Assembly (NCBI RefSeq): GCF_031846385.1
Contig: NZ_JAVRHV010000003.1
Span: 1-64,000, forward strand
DNA length: 64,000 nucleotides
Direction: 5' to 3'
Source: Urechidicola vernalis
Lineage (GTDB): Bacteria > Bacteroidota > Bacteroidia > Flavobacteriales > Flavobacteriaceae
The translations under genes and the position numbers were made by a program. Below the pieces are notes generated by a model. That model searched no databases, was not told the DNA's origin, and was given only the letters and a program-made list of their open reading frames with translations. Below are positions 54,258-63,166 of this stretch, piece after piece (within the stretch, counting starts at the first letter, position 1; each line of letters begins with the position of its first letter).

Positions 54258-54637
54258 CTTGTCTTTAATATTAATGTTTTCTCTTGTTGATTTCTGAAAA
54301 TAACAAGATTGATTTTTCCTTTCCAATTATGACCTTCATATACATTCATTAAATCTGGAATTGAATTTATTTCTTGTCCTTCACCCGATATAATAGCGTC
54401 TCCAATTAGTATTGGAGAATTCGAAAGAACACTATTCTCTTCAATTGGAATTGCAGGATTTTCTTTTCTGAGTACTTGAACTTGATCTAGGGCACGATGA
54501 ATATTGTTTATAGGTTCATTTTTAGTTTCTGAATAATCCAAGTTTCCTTTTGAGCTTGCATAAATTTTATGCGACTGGCTATGTACTTCAGAAACGAAGA
54601 TATACATCAAAATAAAGATATAACACAGTTTTTTCAT
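54254..54637 (-). pseudogene. Internally deleted remnant of a beta-helix protein with PDZ-like end
   Basis: The 127-residue frame has a signal peptide (ending near EVHSQ), then SHKIYASSKGNLDYSETKNE and INNIHRALDQVQVLRKENP, which look like the first 45 residues of right-handed beta-helix carbohydrate-active proteins (GH141-like). From about residue 60, ILIGDAIISGEGQEINSIPD, LMNVYEG and KGKINLVIFRNQQEKTLI look like a PDZ domain end. The two parts read as the ends of one large protein joined in frame after loss of the middle. It remains in the operon and overlaps the sulfatase start. It could be a real small protein, but the composite look favours decay. Confidence 0.5.
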
Positions 54638-54641
54638 TCAG

Positions 54642-56123
54642 TTATTCCTTTGTTATTTTAAAAGCATAGGCATATGCGTCCGTAGATTTCATATTGTTAG
54701 GGTTGTAAACAGGCATAGAAATATGTACGTTTTTACCCATTTGTTTTGACTTTAAAACTTCTCCGGTCGCCAATAAAGTAACAGTGGCATTATCTGCTAA
54801 TTCAAAATCGTTGATAACCATTTCCTCTTCTGGCCATTTCGGAGCAATAGCAAAATAGGCATCTTCATTTTGTGTAAAAAACAATTCCTTTACAGCATAT
54901 CCTGGCTCTGGATCGACGGTCTGTTTAAGAATAAAATCTCCACCTAAATAATGTTGTTTTGGTTTGTAGTTTTGTTCACCTTTAGACCATTGAAATGACG
55001 ATTTCCAAGACTTTGTACCATAAATTGCTTCACCATTTGTTTCTAGCCATTCTCCAATTTGAAGTAGTCTTTCTTGCATAATTGGAGGGATATTTCCTCT
55101 ACTATCTGGGCCAATATCTAACAATAAATTTCCACCTGCACTTACTACATTTGTTAACATTAATACCAATGCTTTTGGCGAATTGTAATCTTGGGCGTCT
55201 TCATTTTGGTTGTACCCAAAAGAAAAGCCCATTCCTCTACATTCCTCCCATGGACGTGTAAATTCTGGAGCCTCAGCCTCATATTCGGTAGTAAAATATC
55301 CACCATGTTTTTTTCGAATGCCTTTACCCCAACGATCGTTTATAACAATCGAATTTTTTACTTGAGATTCGTTGAACAACCATGCTAAAAAATCTTTCGA
55401 TTTCCACTTACTATCTTCCATGTCCCATTCTCCATCAGCCCATAAAACATCAGGATTGTATTTTGTAACCAAATCTTTTATTTGAGGTAAAAAATGCTCA
55501 TCAACAAAACGTTCTCTATCATTTTTCCACCATGGGTGATACCATTCATACAATGAATAATACAAGCCCATTTTTACATTTGTGTTTTTAACTGCTGTTG
55601 ATAGTTCACCGACCAAATCTCGTTTGGAACCAACTTCCATACTGTTCCAAGCAAAACCTCTATCATTTGCTTGTTTATTAGGCCAAAGGGTATATCCGTC
55701 ATGATGTTTAGATGTTAAAACAATATATTTTGCTCCTGCTTTTTCGAATAAAGTAGCCCACTCTACAGGGTCGAATAAATCCGCTTTGAAATTTTCTCCG
55801 AAATCGTAATAAGAGAAGTCTTCGCCGTATGTCGCTTCATGATAATTTACAACTTCATCACCCTTAAATTTTCCATTTCCAAAAAGAGATTTGCTCTGTA
55901 ACCAATATTGATACCATTCAGAATACGTTCCTTTTGGTGTATATGCAGGTACGGAATAAGGTCCCCAATGAATGAAGATTCCGAATTTTGCACCTTCAAA
56001 CCAATTTGGAATTGGGCGGGAGTCTAATGATTCCCATGTCGCCTCGTATTTTTTTTGAGCAAAATTGTTTAACCCTATAAATAGGAGTATAGTAATTGTT
56101 ATGAATTGATATTTTTTAATCAT
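54642..56123 (-). CDS. GH29 alpha-L-fucosidase
   Basis: The start at ATG 56123 gives 493 residues with a clean signal peptide (MIKKYQFITITILLFIGLNN); 18 further upstream codons overlap the preceding gene. The GH29 domain has GAKFGIFIHWGPYSVPAY, VLTSKHHDGYTLWPN and the nucleophile segment VLWADGEWD with Asp230, with VNDRWG-like IVINDRWGKG and LLLDIGPDSRG near the C-terminal end of the domain. Ends in a short beta domain. It belongs to the broader GH29-A type. It starts 4 bp after the gene upstream and would cleave terminal fucose in the periplasm. Confidence 0.92.
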   Translation of the reverse strand: MIKKYQFITITILLFIGLNNFAQKKYEATWESLDSRPIPNWFEGAKFGIFIHWGPYSVPAYTPKGTYSEWYQYWLQSKSLFGNGKFKGDEVVNYHEATYGEDFSYYDFGENFKADLFDPVEWATLFEKAGAKYIVLTSKHHDGYTLWPNKQANDRGFAWNSMEVGSKRDLVGELSTAVKNTNVKMGLYYSLYEWYHPWWKNDRERFVDEHFLPQIKDLVTKYNPDVLWADGEWDMEDSKWKSKDFLAWLFNESQVKNSIVINDRWGKGIRKKHGGYFTTEYEAEAPEFTRPWEECRGMGFSFGYNQNEDAQDYNSPKALVLMLTNVVSAGGNLLLDIGPDSRGNIPPIMQERLLQIGEWLETNGEAIYGTKSWKSSFQWSKGEQNYKPKQHYLGGDFILKQTVDPEPGYAVKELFFTQNEDAYFAIAPKWPEEEMVINDFELADNATVTLLATGEVLKSKQMGKNVHISMPVYNPNNMKSTDAYAYAFKITKE

Positions 56124-56127
56124 GAAT

Positions 56128-57927
56128 TTATTTTTTTGATATTTCAAAAGCCCATGCATCATGAGATGGTATTTCATTATATTTTATATTGGCAGTATTT
56201 ACAACCACTTTTCCATCTTTGAACTCCCAATCTAACTTTCGATCTAGACCAACCATTTTAATGGTAGCATTTGCACCCAGGTCTTCAATAGAAAGAACAA
56301 GTTCATCTTCGGGCCATTCAAAACTTATGGCATAAATATTTCCATTGTTTTGCGTATAACACAAATAGGTTTGAAGGGAAGAATAATCTCCAATTAGACC
56401 ATTTTTGGTTGTATCCTTATCTTGGAATAAATACGCTCCTGGTACAATTTGTTGTTCTGTTTTCTTAGTTTTCCAAAACAAGGCAACGGAAGCGTTTTGT
56501 TTCTTTTCTCTGTATTTAATTGTAATTGGATATACTTTGCCTTTATCTAGTTTTATGGTTCCGTTAGTCGATGCAGTTGTTTTAGCACCCATCACTTCAG
56601 ATTGCGTTCCTGTTGCTGTATAATTTTGATTAATTATTGTTTTGTTGTCTATAAAAACAACAACTTCATCATCTGCCTTTGTTTCAAAAGTATAGGTATC
56701 TGAGTTCGGAACTGTTATATACCCGTTCCATTCTATATCAAAGTTGTCTTCTTTAATCCCTTTCATTGGAGAATTGCGAACCCAATTGAAATTGATTTCG
56801 GCATCAACTCTTTGAATAGAAACTATCTTTTCTTCTTCCTTTACTTTATAAGTGGTACTTCCATAAATGGCTTCATCGTTTAATTTCAGCCAATCTCCTA
56901 GTTGCACCAAGCGTTCTTGTTGAATAAGGGGAATCTGTCCATCTGCACCAGGTCCAACATTTAAAATCATTCCACCACCATTGGCAACTGTTTGAACAAA
57001 TCGATGAATTAATTCTTGAGGAGTGCCATAAGCTTCTAAATCTTCATTTCTATTCAGTCCGAAAGATCGCCCAATTCCTCTAACTTCTGCCCAAGGTCTG
57101 TCGGTAACTTTAATTCCAGCGCTGTATTCAGGAGTTAAAAATCCAGTGTCAATTCCATGCCCCCATCTGTTGTTTACAAGAGCATCTTCTCCTACTAAAT
57201 TATAATACCAATCTATTAACTCGGCTGAATGCCATTGCTTGGCAGTATTAAACCATTCACCATCGGCAAAAATAAGCGATGGTCTGTAGGTACTCACCAA
57301 TTCCTTAAATTGAGGAATCATATATTGCTCTACATAAGGCCCAATTTGATCGTGAGGATCTGTATACCATTTGTGCAAAGGGTGATTCCACTCCGACAAC
57401 GAATAATACAATCCCATTTTAAGACCTGCGTTTCTAACCGATTCCGTTAATTCACCTACAATATCTCTTTTTGGTCCTGTGTCTACACTATTCCAATTTC
57501 TATTGTATTTACTTGGCCATAAGGCATATCCATCGTGGTGTTTTGTTACCAACATTACATATTTTGCTCCTGCCTTTTTGAATAATTCTGACCACTCATC
57601 TGGATTGAATAACTCAGCTTTAAATTCGTTGGCAAAATCTTTATAAGTAAAATTTTGACCGTACGTATCTTTCATAAACTTGGTTCGTAAGGTATCGTTG
57701 GTTTGAATACCTCGTAAAAACCATTCAGCATAGGACTCTTTAGAACCATAAGAGGGCACTGAGTACAATCCCCAATGAATGAAAATTCCTAGTTTTGCAT
57801 CCTTAAACCATTGCGGATACGGTCTCTCATTTATTTTTTTAACAAGTTCATCTTCGACATTTGATTGTGCAAAGTTTGCCTGAACTGTTAAGGTGCTTGC
57901 AAGTAAAAAAAGTAAAATTTTATTCAT
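56128..57927 (-). CDS. GH29 alpha-L-fucosidase with inserted PA14 module
   Basis: This exported protein of 599 residues has GH29 marks GIFIHWGLYSVPSYGSKESY, VTKHHDGYALWPSKYN, the nucleophile region LIFADGEWFN with Asp222, NNRWGHG and ILNVGPGADG. Residues about 370-502 form a PA14-like module (GYITVPNSDTYTFETKADDE, DKGKVYPITIKYREKK), placed between the end of the barrel and the C-terminal beta-sandwich strands that resume at about 520. PA14 modules bind carbohydrate. The catalytic part resembles the neighbouring GH29 gene, so the pair probably arose by duplication followed by insertion. Confidence 0.9.
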   Translation of the reverse strand: MNKILLFLLASTLTVQANFAQSNVEDELVKKINERPYPQWFKDAKLGIFIHWGLYSVPSYGSKESYAEWFLRGIQTNDTLRTKFMKDTYGQNFTYKDFANEFKAELFNPDEWSELFKKAGAKYVMLVTKHHDGYALWPSKYNRNWNSVDTGPKRDIVGELTESVRNAGLKMGLYYSLSEWNHPLHKWYTDPHDQIGPYVEQYMIPQFKELVSTYRPSLIFADGEWFNTAKQWHSAELIDWYYNLVGEDALVNNRWGHGIDTGFLTPEYSAGIKVTDRPWAEVRGIGRSFGLNRNEDLEAYGTPQELIHRFVQTVANGGGMILNVGPGADGQIPLIQQERLVQLGDWLKLNDEAIYGSTTYKVKEEEKIVSIQRVDAEINFNWVRNSPMKGIKEDNFDIEWNGYITVPNSDTYTFETKADDEVVVFIDNKTIINQNYTATGTQSEVMGAKTTASTNGTIKLDKGKVYPITIKYREKKQNASVALFWKTKKTEQQIVPGAYLFQDKDTTKNGLIGDYSSLQTYLCYTQNNGNIYAISFEWPEDELVLSIEDLGANATIKMVGLDRKLDWEFKDGKVVVNTANIKYNEIPSHDAWAFEISKK

Positions 57928-57929
57928 AA

Positions 57930-58706
57930 CTATCCATTTAATTTTATAAATCCACCATCAATAGGGTAGTCCGTACCGGTTATAAAGCTTGCTTCATCTG
58001 AGCATAAATACAAGGCTAAATTTGCCATTTCTTCTGGCTTACCCATTCTGCCAATTGGCTGTGTTTTCGAAAGTTTCTCGAACATTTCCTCTTCTTTTCC
58101 TGGATAGTTTTTAGAAATAAATCCGTCTACAAATGGAGTGTGAACTCTTCCTGGAGAAATGCAATTACAACGAATATTGTCATTTACATAGTCCTTTGCA
58201 ATTGAATACGTCATGGTTAAAACAGCTCCTTTAGTCATAGAATACGCAAACCTGTCTGAGATACCAACTGAAGAAGCAATAGAGGCTAAGTTTAAAACTA
58301 CACCGCCACCATTTGATTTAAAATGAGAGATGCAGGCTTTTAAACAATTGTAAACTCCTTTGATATTTACATTGTACAATCGATCTAAATCAGCTTCTTC
58401 AACCGCTTCAATGTTTCCTACATGCGCAATTCCTGCGTTGTTGATTAATATTGAAATTGGTTGATTGCTTTGTATTTGGTTTGTAATGTCGTTTACTTCT
58501 TTTTGGTTTGCAACATCGCATTTAAATGCATTAGCCTTTCCTCCAGAATTTATAATTTCTGCAACCGTTTCATTGGCCGCTTCAAGATTAAAATCTAAGA
58601 TGTTTACGTTTGCTCCTTGTTCTGCAAACGTTTTTGAAATTGCTTTTCCAATTCCACTTCCGCCACCAGTAACTATGGCAGATTTACCTTCTAAACTAAA
58701 TTTCAT
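57930..58706 (-). CDS. SDR oxidoreductase, probable 2-keto-3-deoxy-L-fuconate dehydrogenase
   Basis: This classical SDR of 258 residues has TGGGSGIGKAISKTF, NNAGIAHVG, a complete YSMTK active site (Tyr and Lys both present), SVGISDRFAYSMTKGAV and ITGTDYPIDGGFIKLNG. It lies 12 bp after the fuconate dehydratase gene. It would oxidise the 4-OH of 2-keto-3-deoxy-L-fuconate to the 2,4-diketo acid, the substrate of the FAH-family hydrolase. It could instead act on L-fucose itself, given the altered site in the other SDR. Confidence 0.85.
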   Translation of the reverse strand: MKFSLEGKSAIVTGGGSGIGKAISKTFAEQGANVNILDFNLEAANETVAEIINSGGKANAFKCDVANQKEVNDITNQIQSNQPISILINNAGIAHVGNIEAVEEADLDRLYNVNIKGVYNCLKACISHFKSNGGGVVLNLASIASSVGISDRFAYSMTKGAVLTMTYSIAKDYVNDNIRCNCISPGRVHTPFVDGFISKNYPGKEEEMFEKLSKTQPIGRMGKPEEMANLALYLCSDEASFITGTDYPIDGGFIKLNG

Positions 58707-58718
58707 TTGTTTAAATTT

Positions 58719-60026
58719 TTAATTTTCATCCTTCCAAATTTTTCCAGTAGGGAATTCATAATCAATCAATGATTGCTCTTTCATCGTAATGCTGTAGCCA
58801 GCTATTTTTGGTGGCATATAGGCTCCATTATTAATTACGACAGGATCTAAAAAGTGTTCATGTAAGTGGTCAACAAATTCAATAATTCTATTTTCTTTTG
58901 AGCCACTAATTGCAATATAATCAATCATGGATAAATGCTGAACATATTCGCATAATCCTACACCACCTGCATGTGGGCAAACTGGAATTTTAAATTTTGC
59001 GGCCATAAGTAAGATTGCTAAAATTTCATTGACACCTCCAACACGACAACTATCTATTTGGCAAATTTCTATAGCTCCTGCTTGCATCAATTGCTTAAAC
59101 ATAACTCTGTTTTGGCAATGTTCTCCTGTTGCGACTTTAATAGGTGCAACTGCCTGTGCAATTTTTGCATGTCCGAGCACATCATCAGGGCTTGTTGGTT
59201 CTTCAATCCAATACGGATTAAATTTTGCTAAATGCGCCATGTTTTCAATAGCTTCATCAACATCCCATTTTTGGTTAGCATCCATCATTAATTGTAAATC
59301 ATCTCCAATTTCTTCTCTAATAATGGCCGCTCTTCTCATATCATCTTTCAAGTCAGAGCCAACTTTAATTTTCATATGTTTAAAACCTTCTTCTTTGGCT
59401 TCTCTACATAATCTGCGCATTTTGTCATCAGAATAACCTAGCCAGCCCGCAGAAGTTGTGTAAGCAGGATACCCATTTTGCAATAAATCATCAATACGGT
59501 CTTGTTTTGTTCCTTGTTTAGATTTTAGTAATTCTAGAGTCTCAGTAGGTGTAATGGCGTCCGTTATATATGTGAAATCAATACAATTCACCAGTTCTTC
59601 AGGAGACAAATCCGCCAACAATTTCCACAGTGGTTTGCCTTCTGCCTTAGCATATAAATCCCAAACGGCATTGACAACGGCTCCTGTAGCTAAATGAATT
59701 ACGCCTTTTTCTGGTCCAAGCCAACGTAATTGACTATCTCCAGTTATCATTTTCCAAAAATCACCCATATTTTGAGTGAAAGATTCTAACGTTTTTCCAA
59801 CAACTAAATAAGATAAAGATTCGATCGCGGCCACACACAATTCGTTTCCTCGACCAATTGTAAATGTTAGACCATGTCCTTCTAAATTTTCTTGATCTGT
59901 TTTTAAAATAACATAGGCTGCTGAGTAATCAGGATCCGGATTCATGGCGTCAGAGCCATCTAAAGATTTACTTGTAGGAAACCTTACATCTTTAATTTCA
60001 ACTCCTGTAATTGTAATTGACTGCAT
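58719..60026 (-). CDS. L-fuconate dehydratase (enolase superfamily)
   Basis: The start at ATG 60026 gives 435 residues beginning MQSITITGVEIKDVRFPTSK; ten more upstream codons are unlikely. The pattern agrees with L-fuconate dehydratase: SLDGSDAMNPDPDYSAAYV, MKIKVGSDLKDDMRRAAIIR with KxK, metal ligands in LMMDANQKWDV, WIEEPTSPDD and TGEHCQNRV, then VCPHAGGVGLCEYVQHLSM with the catalytic His. It removes water from L-fuconate to give 2-keto-3-deoxy-L-fuconate. It is the first gene of the operon, behind a TAACTTTG box and an AraC-type gene. Confidence 0.92.
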   Translation of the reverse strand: MQSITITGVEIKDVRFPTSKSLDGSDAMNPDPDYSAAYVILKTDQENLEGHGLTFTIGRGNELCVAAIESLSYLVVGKTLESFTQNMGDFWKMITGDSQLRWLGPEKGVIHLATGAVVNAVWDLYAKAEGKPLWKLLADLSPEELVNCIDFTYITDAITPTETLELLKSKQGTKQDRIDDLLQNGYPAYTTSAGWLGYSDDKMRRLCREAKEEGFKHMKIKVGSDLKDDMRRAAIIREEIGDDLQLMMDANQKWDVDEAIENMAHLAKFNPYWIEEPTSPDDVLGHAKIAQAVAPIKVATGEHCQNRVMFKQLMQAGAIEICQIDSCRVGGVNEILAILLMAAKFKIPVCPHAGGVGLCEYVQHLSMIDYIAISGSKENRIIEFVDHLHEHFLDPVVINNGAYMPPKIAGYSITMKEQSLIDYEFPTGKIWKDEN

Positions 60027-60053
60027 TTGTTTTAATTTCGAATTAATGAATGT

Positions 60054-60061
60054 CAAAGTTA
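60054..60061 (-). promoter_or_regulatory. Promoter -7 box TAACTTTG for the fucose operon
   Basis: On the reverse strand TAACTTTG matches TAnnTTTG and lies 27 bp before the dehydratase ATG. The same eight bases form the likely -7 box of the galM gene at 61094-61101, which suggests common control. Confidence 0.6.
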
Positions 60062-60095
60062 TCTCTGATTACAAATAAATACAACCACTGAAATT

Positions 60096-60104
60096 ACGAA
60101 CACC
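60096..60104 (-). promoter_or_regulatory. Possible AraC-type binding motif (operon side)
   Basis: GGTGTTCGT reads on the reverse strand, with its start 43 bp ahead of the -7 box start of the fucose operon. The same nonamer precedes galM. The two distances to -7 differ by 22 bp, about two helical turns. A nine-base match is weak by itself, so this is a suggestion. Confidence 0.35.
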
Positions 60105-60133
60105 AATACTTTTTTTGCCTATTTATTTAGTAT

Positions 60134-61000
60134 TTATGATTTTCGGTGATATTTTATGTATTCTGTTGGTGACATTTCTTTAATACTTTTGAATTGTCGA
60201 TTAAAATTAGAGATGTTATTAAAGCCAGATTCAAAACAAATAGAAGTGATGTCTAATTGGTTTTCAATCATCAGCTTACAGGAGTAGCCTATACGCACTT
60301 CATTTAGAAATCTAGAAAAAGTTTTTCTGTTTACACGTTTAAAAAAACGGCTAAAAGAAGCTGGGTTCATATTAATTACGTCCGCCACGTCTTTAAGGTA
60401 TATAGTTGCTGTGAAGTTCTTATATATGTATGCGTAAGCTTTTGCCATATGTTCATTGTCCAAATGATTAAAGGAATCTATATATCCTTGACTTGACAAT
60501 AAATCGTAATTTTTATAATTTGAAAGTGAATTAAGAATATTTAAAAAACCCAATGTTTTTTCAAAAGGTGTTTGATTTTCTAATTTTGTAAGTTGGTTTA
60601 TAATTGAATTGTCTATTTCTCTAAACCGAATACCTAGTTTCGCACGTTCAAAAAGTTTAGAAATATGTTTCATTTCCGGGGTTAGGAAAAAATCATTGCC
60701 TAAGAATTCTTTCTTAAAATGGACTACGACGGCTTCTGCCATTAATTTTGAATTTGGCTCAAAATAGCGGTCATCATTCAGCATCATATGTGGCAGGTTT
60801 TCACCTATTAAAAAGAGTTCTCCTTTCTGAAACTTTTCAATATTATCCCCAATGAAACGTGTTCCGTTGCTTTTTGCAACATACACCAATTCCAATTCTG
60901 GGTGGAAATGCCATAATTTTAGAAAATTAGGGTATTTATTGGTTTTAACCGTAAAGGAAGAGTCATTTAAACTACTTCTATCTACTAAATGAAGTTTCAT
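60134..61000 (-). CDS. AraC family transcriptional regulator
   Basis: This protein of 288 residues has an N-terminal cupin-like sensor domain (LKLWHFHPELELVYVAKSNG, IGENLPHMM) and a C-terminal double helix-turn-helix of the AraC type (about 185-288: TIYLKDVADVINMNPASFSR FFKR, quoted in part, then DITSICFESGFNNISNFNRQ, MSPTEYIKYHR). It lies between the fucose operon and galM, and the cupin part would sense a sugar or derivative. It reads in the same direction as the operon with 107 bp between them. Operon activation in response to L-fucose or a metabolite is likely. Confidence 0.9.
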   Translation of the reverse strand: MKLHLVDRSSLNDSSFTVKTNKYPNFLKLWHFHPELELVYVAKSNGTRFIGDNIEKFQKGELFLIGENLPHMMLNDDRYFEPNSKLMAEAVVVHFKKEFLGNDFFLTPEMKHISKLFERAKLGIRFREIDNSIINQLTKLENQTPFEKTLGFLNILNSLSNYKNYDLLSSQGYIDSFNHLDNEHMAKAYAYIYKNFTATIYLKDVADVINMNPASFSRFFKRVNRKTFSRFLNEVRIGYSCKLMIENQLDITSICFESGFNNISNFNRQFKSIKEMSPTEYIKYHRKS

Positions 61001-61072
61001 ATTAAATTACATTTTTTTTCTAAATTGGTAAATATAAGCAAAAATAGTATTGATATAAGATGATTATATGTA

Positions 61073-61081
61073 GGTGTTCGT
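61073..61081 (+). promoter_or_regulatory. Possible AraC-type binding motif (galM side)
   Basis: GGTGTTCGT on the forward strand overlaps the -33 position of the galM promoter, with its start 21 bp before the start of TAACTTTG. The same nonamer occurs upstream of the fucose operon on the other strand. Confidence 0.35.
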
Positions 61082-61093
61082 TAAAACAATGAT

Positions 61094-61101
61094 TAACTTT
61101 G
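61094..61101 (+). promoter_or_regulatory. Promoter -7 box TAACTTTG for galM
   Basis: TAACTTTG fits TAnnTTTG and lies 20 bp before the ATG of galM. It is identical to the box of the fucose operon. Confidence 0.6.
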
Positions 61102-61120
61102 AATCAATTAAATTATAAGA

Positions 61121-62239
61121 ATGAGAAATAAATTCGGTTTGTTGATTTATGTTTTGTTAATACTTAACAGTTGTTCTAATAAAAGTCAAGTGTCATTAAT
61201 TGAATCGTCAAATTTTAATGAAGGTATTCAGAATAAAAAAGTACATTTATTTACATTGAGAAATAGTAACGGGATGATTTCTCAAATTACAAATTTGGGA
61301 GGTAAGGTAGTTTCCTTATGGGTAGTTGATGCCAACGGAAATTATGAGGATGTGGTGTTAGGGTTTGATACCGCGGAGAAATATATAGAGGCTAAAGAGA
61401 AATATTTTGGAGCATTAATAGGAAGGTATGGTAACAGAATTGCAAATGGAACCTTTAAATTAAATGATAGTATTTATTCAATAACAATTAATAACGGTGT
61501 CAATCATTTGCATGGAGGATTAGAGGGTTATAATGCTGTGGTTTGGGATGCTGAGCAAAAGTCAGAATCAAAATTAGAATTGACTTATTTGTCTAAAGAT
61601 GGTGAAGAAGGGTATCCTGGAAATGTTTTGATTACCACAGTTTATGAATTGAAAGATGATAATTCACTAGCGATAAAATACAGGGCTACGACTGATAAGT
61701 CCACACCAATAAATTTAACACATCACTCTTTTTTTAATTTAAAAGGTGCAGGAAAGGGAACTATTAATGATCATTTATTACAAATAAACGCTAATTACTT
61801 TACTCCAATAAATAAGGAGATAATTCCGACAGGTGAAATTATTTCAGTGCAAAATACTCCTTTCGATTTTAGAAGGTTAAAGTCAATTTCAAATGGTTTA
61901 TACAACCAGAATGAGCAACTGGAATTTGGTTCTGGTTATGATCATAATTTTGTGGTTAATGGAGCAGGCGTCAGAACTGTGGCAAAAGTTGTGGAACCAA
62001 CATCTGGTAGAGTAATGGAGGTGGTTTCGGATGAGCCAGGTATTCAATTTTATGGAGGAAATTTTTTAAGTGGTACTAAAGGAAAAAATGGTAAAACGTA
62101 TGAATATAGAGGTGCGTTTTGTTTAGAAACTCAACATTTTCCGAACAGTCCAAATCAACCAAATTTTCCTTCAACAATTTTGAATCCAGGAGAAATTTAT
62201 ACTTCAATCTGTATATATAAATTTTCAACACAACCATAA
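61121..62239 (+). CDS. galM: Aldose 1-epimerase lipoprotein
   Basis: This protein of 372 residues has a lipoprotein signal (LLILNSCSNKS). It matches the GalM family: VVLGFDTAEKYIEAKEKYFG, ALIGRYGNRIANGTF, NNGVNHLHGGLEGYNAVVWD, the catalytic His in LTHHSFFNLKG, YDHNFVVNG and CLETQHFPNSPNQPNFPST. It equilibrates alpha and beta sugar forms in the periplasm before import. It heads a forward unit with the next two genes, and the first junction is only 1 bp apart. Confidence 0.92.
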   Translation: MRNKFGLLIYVLLILNSCSNKSQVSLIESSNFNEGIQNKKVHLFTLRNSNGMISQITNLGGKVVSLWVVDANGNYEDVVLGFDTAEKYIEAKEKYFGALIGRYGNRIANGTFKLNDSIYSITINNGVNHLHGGLEGYNAVVWDAEQKSESKLELTYLSKDGEEGYPGNVLITTVYELKDDNSLAIKYRATTDKSTPINLTHHSFFNLKGAGKGTINDHLLQINANYFTPINKEIIPTGEIISVQNTPFDFRRLKSISNGLYNQNEQLEFGSGYDHNFVVNGAGVRTVAKVVEPTSGRVMEVVSDEPGIQFYGGNFLSGTKGKNGKTYEYRGAFCLETQHFPNSPNQPNFPSTILNPGEIYTSICIYKFSTQP

Positions 62240-62240
62240 T

Positions 62241-63161
62241 ATGAGGCAGATTTTTATTCTAATATTCTTTTCAAGTTTGTTTATCGGTTTCGTAAATCCG
62301 GAACCTCCAAAAACCTTTAAAGTGATGGCATGGAATATTTTTCATGGAGGAAACGACATTGAAAATGGTCAAGAAAATGTGATTGAAATAATTAGAGAAA
62401 TCAACCCGGACATTATTTTAATGGTAGAAACGTATGGTTCTGGGAAGAAAATTGCAGAATCTTTAGGGTATAATTTTCATTTGATTGCTAAAGAAGGAAC
62501 CGTATTAGATGATAAACGAATTAACTTATCAATCTATTCCAAGTTTCCGTTTGGGGAACGTATTGATACGGAGAACTCATTTTATTTAGGAGGTAGAGAG
62601 ATTTATGTTCATGGAGCTAAAATGAACTTTTTCTCTAATTGGTTTCATTATGAGCCTTGGAGTGACGCACCGGAGAACCTAGAGAAATCAGTAAATGAAT
62701 TGTTAGCATGGGAGCAAACGGGTGCTAAATACAGAATGATTAATAAAATGCTACCTGTTATAAAAAAATATGCAGCACAATCAGACTCAATACCGATGGT
62801 TTTTGGTGGAGATATGAACACACCTTCGCATTTAGATTGGGGAGAAGAAACAAAAGAACAACACAATGGTTTGGTCGTGCCTTGGTATGGAACAAAAGTG
62901 CTCGAAGATATTGGTTTGGTAGATTCTTATAGGGAAATGTATCCAAATCCAATTACACATCCTGGAATTACTTGGGATTGGCCAGAGAAAGTAGATGAGC
63001 ATCGTATAGATTATATTTTTTATAAAAGCCCTTCAATTACTCCAATTGAATCGACAACCTACAAATCTTTTTTTAATGAACGTTTAACCATAAATAACAA
63101 AACAATTATAAATCCATCTGACCATGGAATTGTAGTAACCACTTTTCAACTAAACGACTAA
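62241..63161 (+). CDS. Endonuclease/exonuclease/phosphatase family exported protein
   Basis: This protein of 306 residues has a signal peptide (LIFFSSLFIGFVNPE). The EEP fold signature is FKVMAWNIFHGGNDIENGQE, INPDIILMVETYGSG, VFGGDMNTPSHLDW with Asp and Asn ligands, and HRIDYIFYKS with NPSDHGIVVTTF at the end. It is not clear whether it acts on nucleic acid, phosphodiester or a phosphorylated glycan; periplasmic location and neighbours favour a small molecule. It starts 1 bp after galM, so it is surely co-transcribed. Confidence 0.85.
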   Translation: MRQIFILIFFSSLFIGFVNPEPPKTFKVMAWNIFHGGNDIENGQENVIEIIREINPDIILMVETYGSGKKIAESLGYNFHLIAKEGTVLDDKRINLSIYSKFPFGERIDTENSFYLGGREIYVHGAKMNFFSNWFHYEPWSDAPENLEKSVNELLAWEQTGAKYRMINKMLPVIKKYAAQSDSIPMVFGGDMNTPSHLDWGEETKEQHNGLVVPWYGTKVLEDIGLVDSYREMYPNPITHPGITWDWPEKVDEHRIDYIFYKSPSITPIESTTYKSFFNERLTINNKTIINPSDHGIVVTTFQLND

Positions 63162-63166
63162 TTATT

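Noticed and set aside
54258..54326. Longer N-terminus for the sulfatase
   Set aside because: It would precede and bury the lipoprotein signal and overlap the upstream ORF. ATG at 54257 gives the expected signal.
59029..59436. Forward ORF opposite the fuconate dehydratase gene
   Set aside because: It overlaps a strongly conserved enzyme and its composition is that of an antisense shadow.
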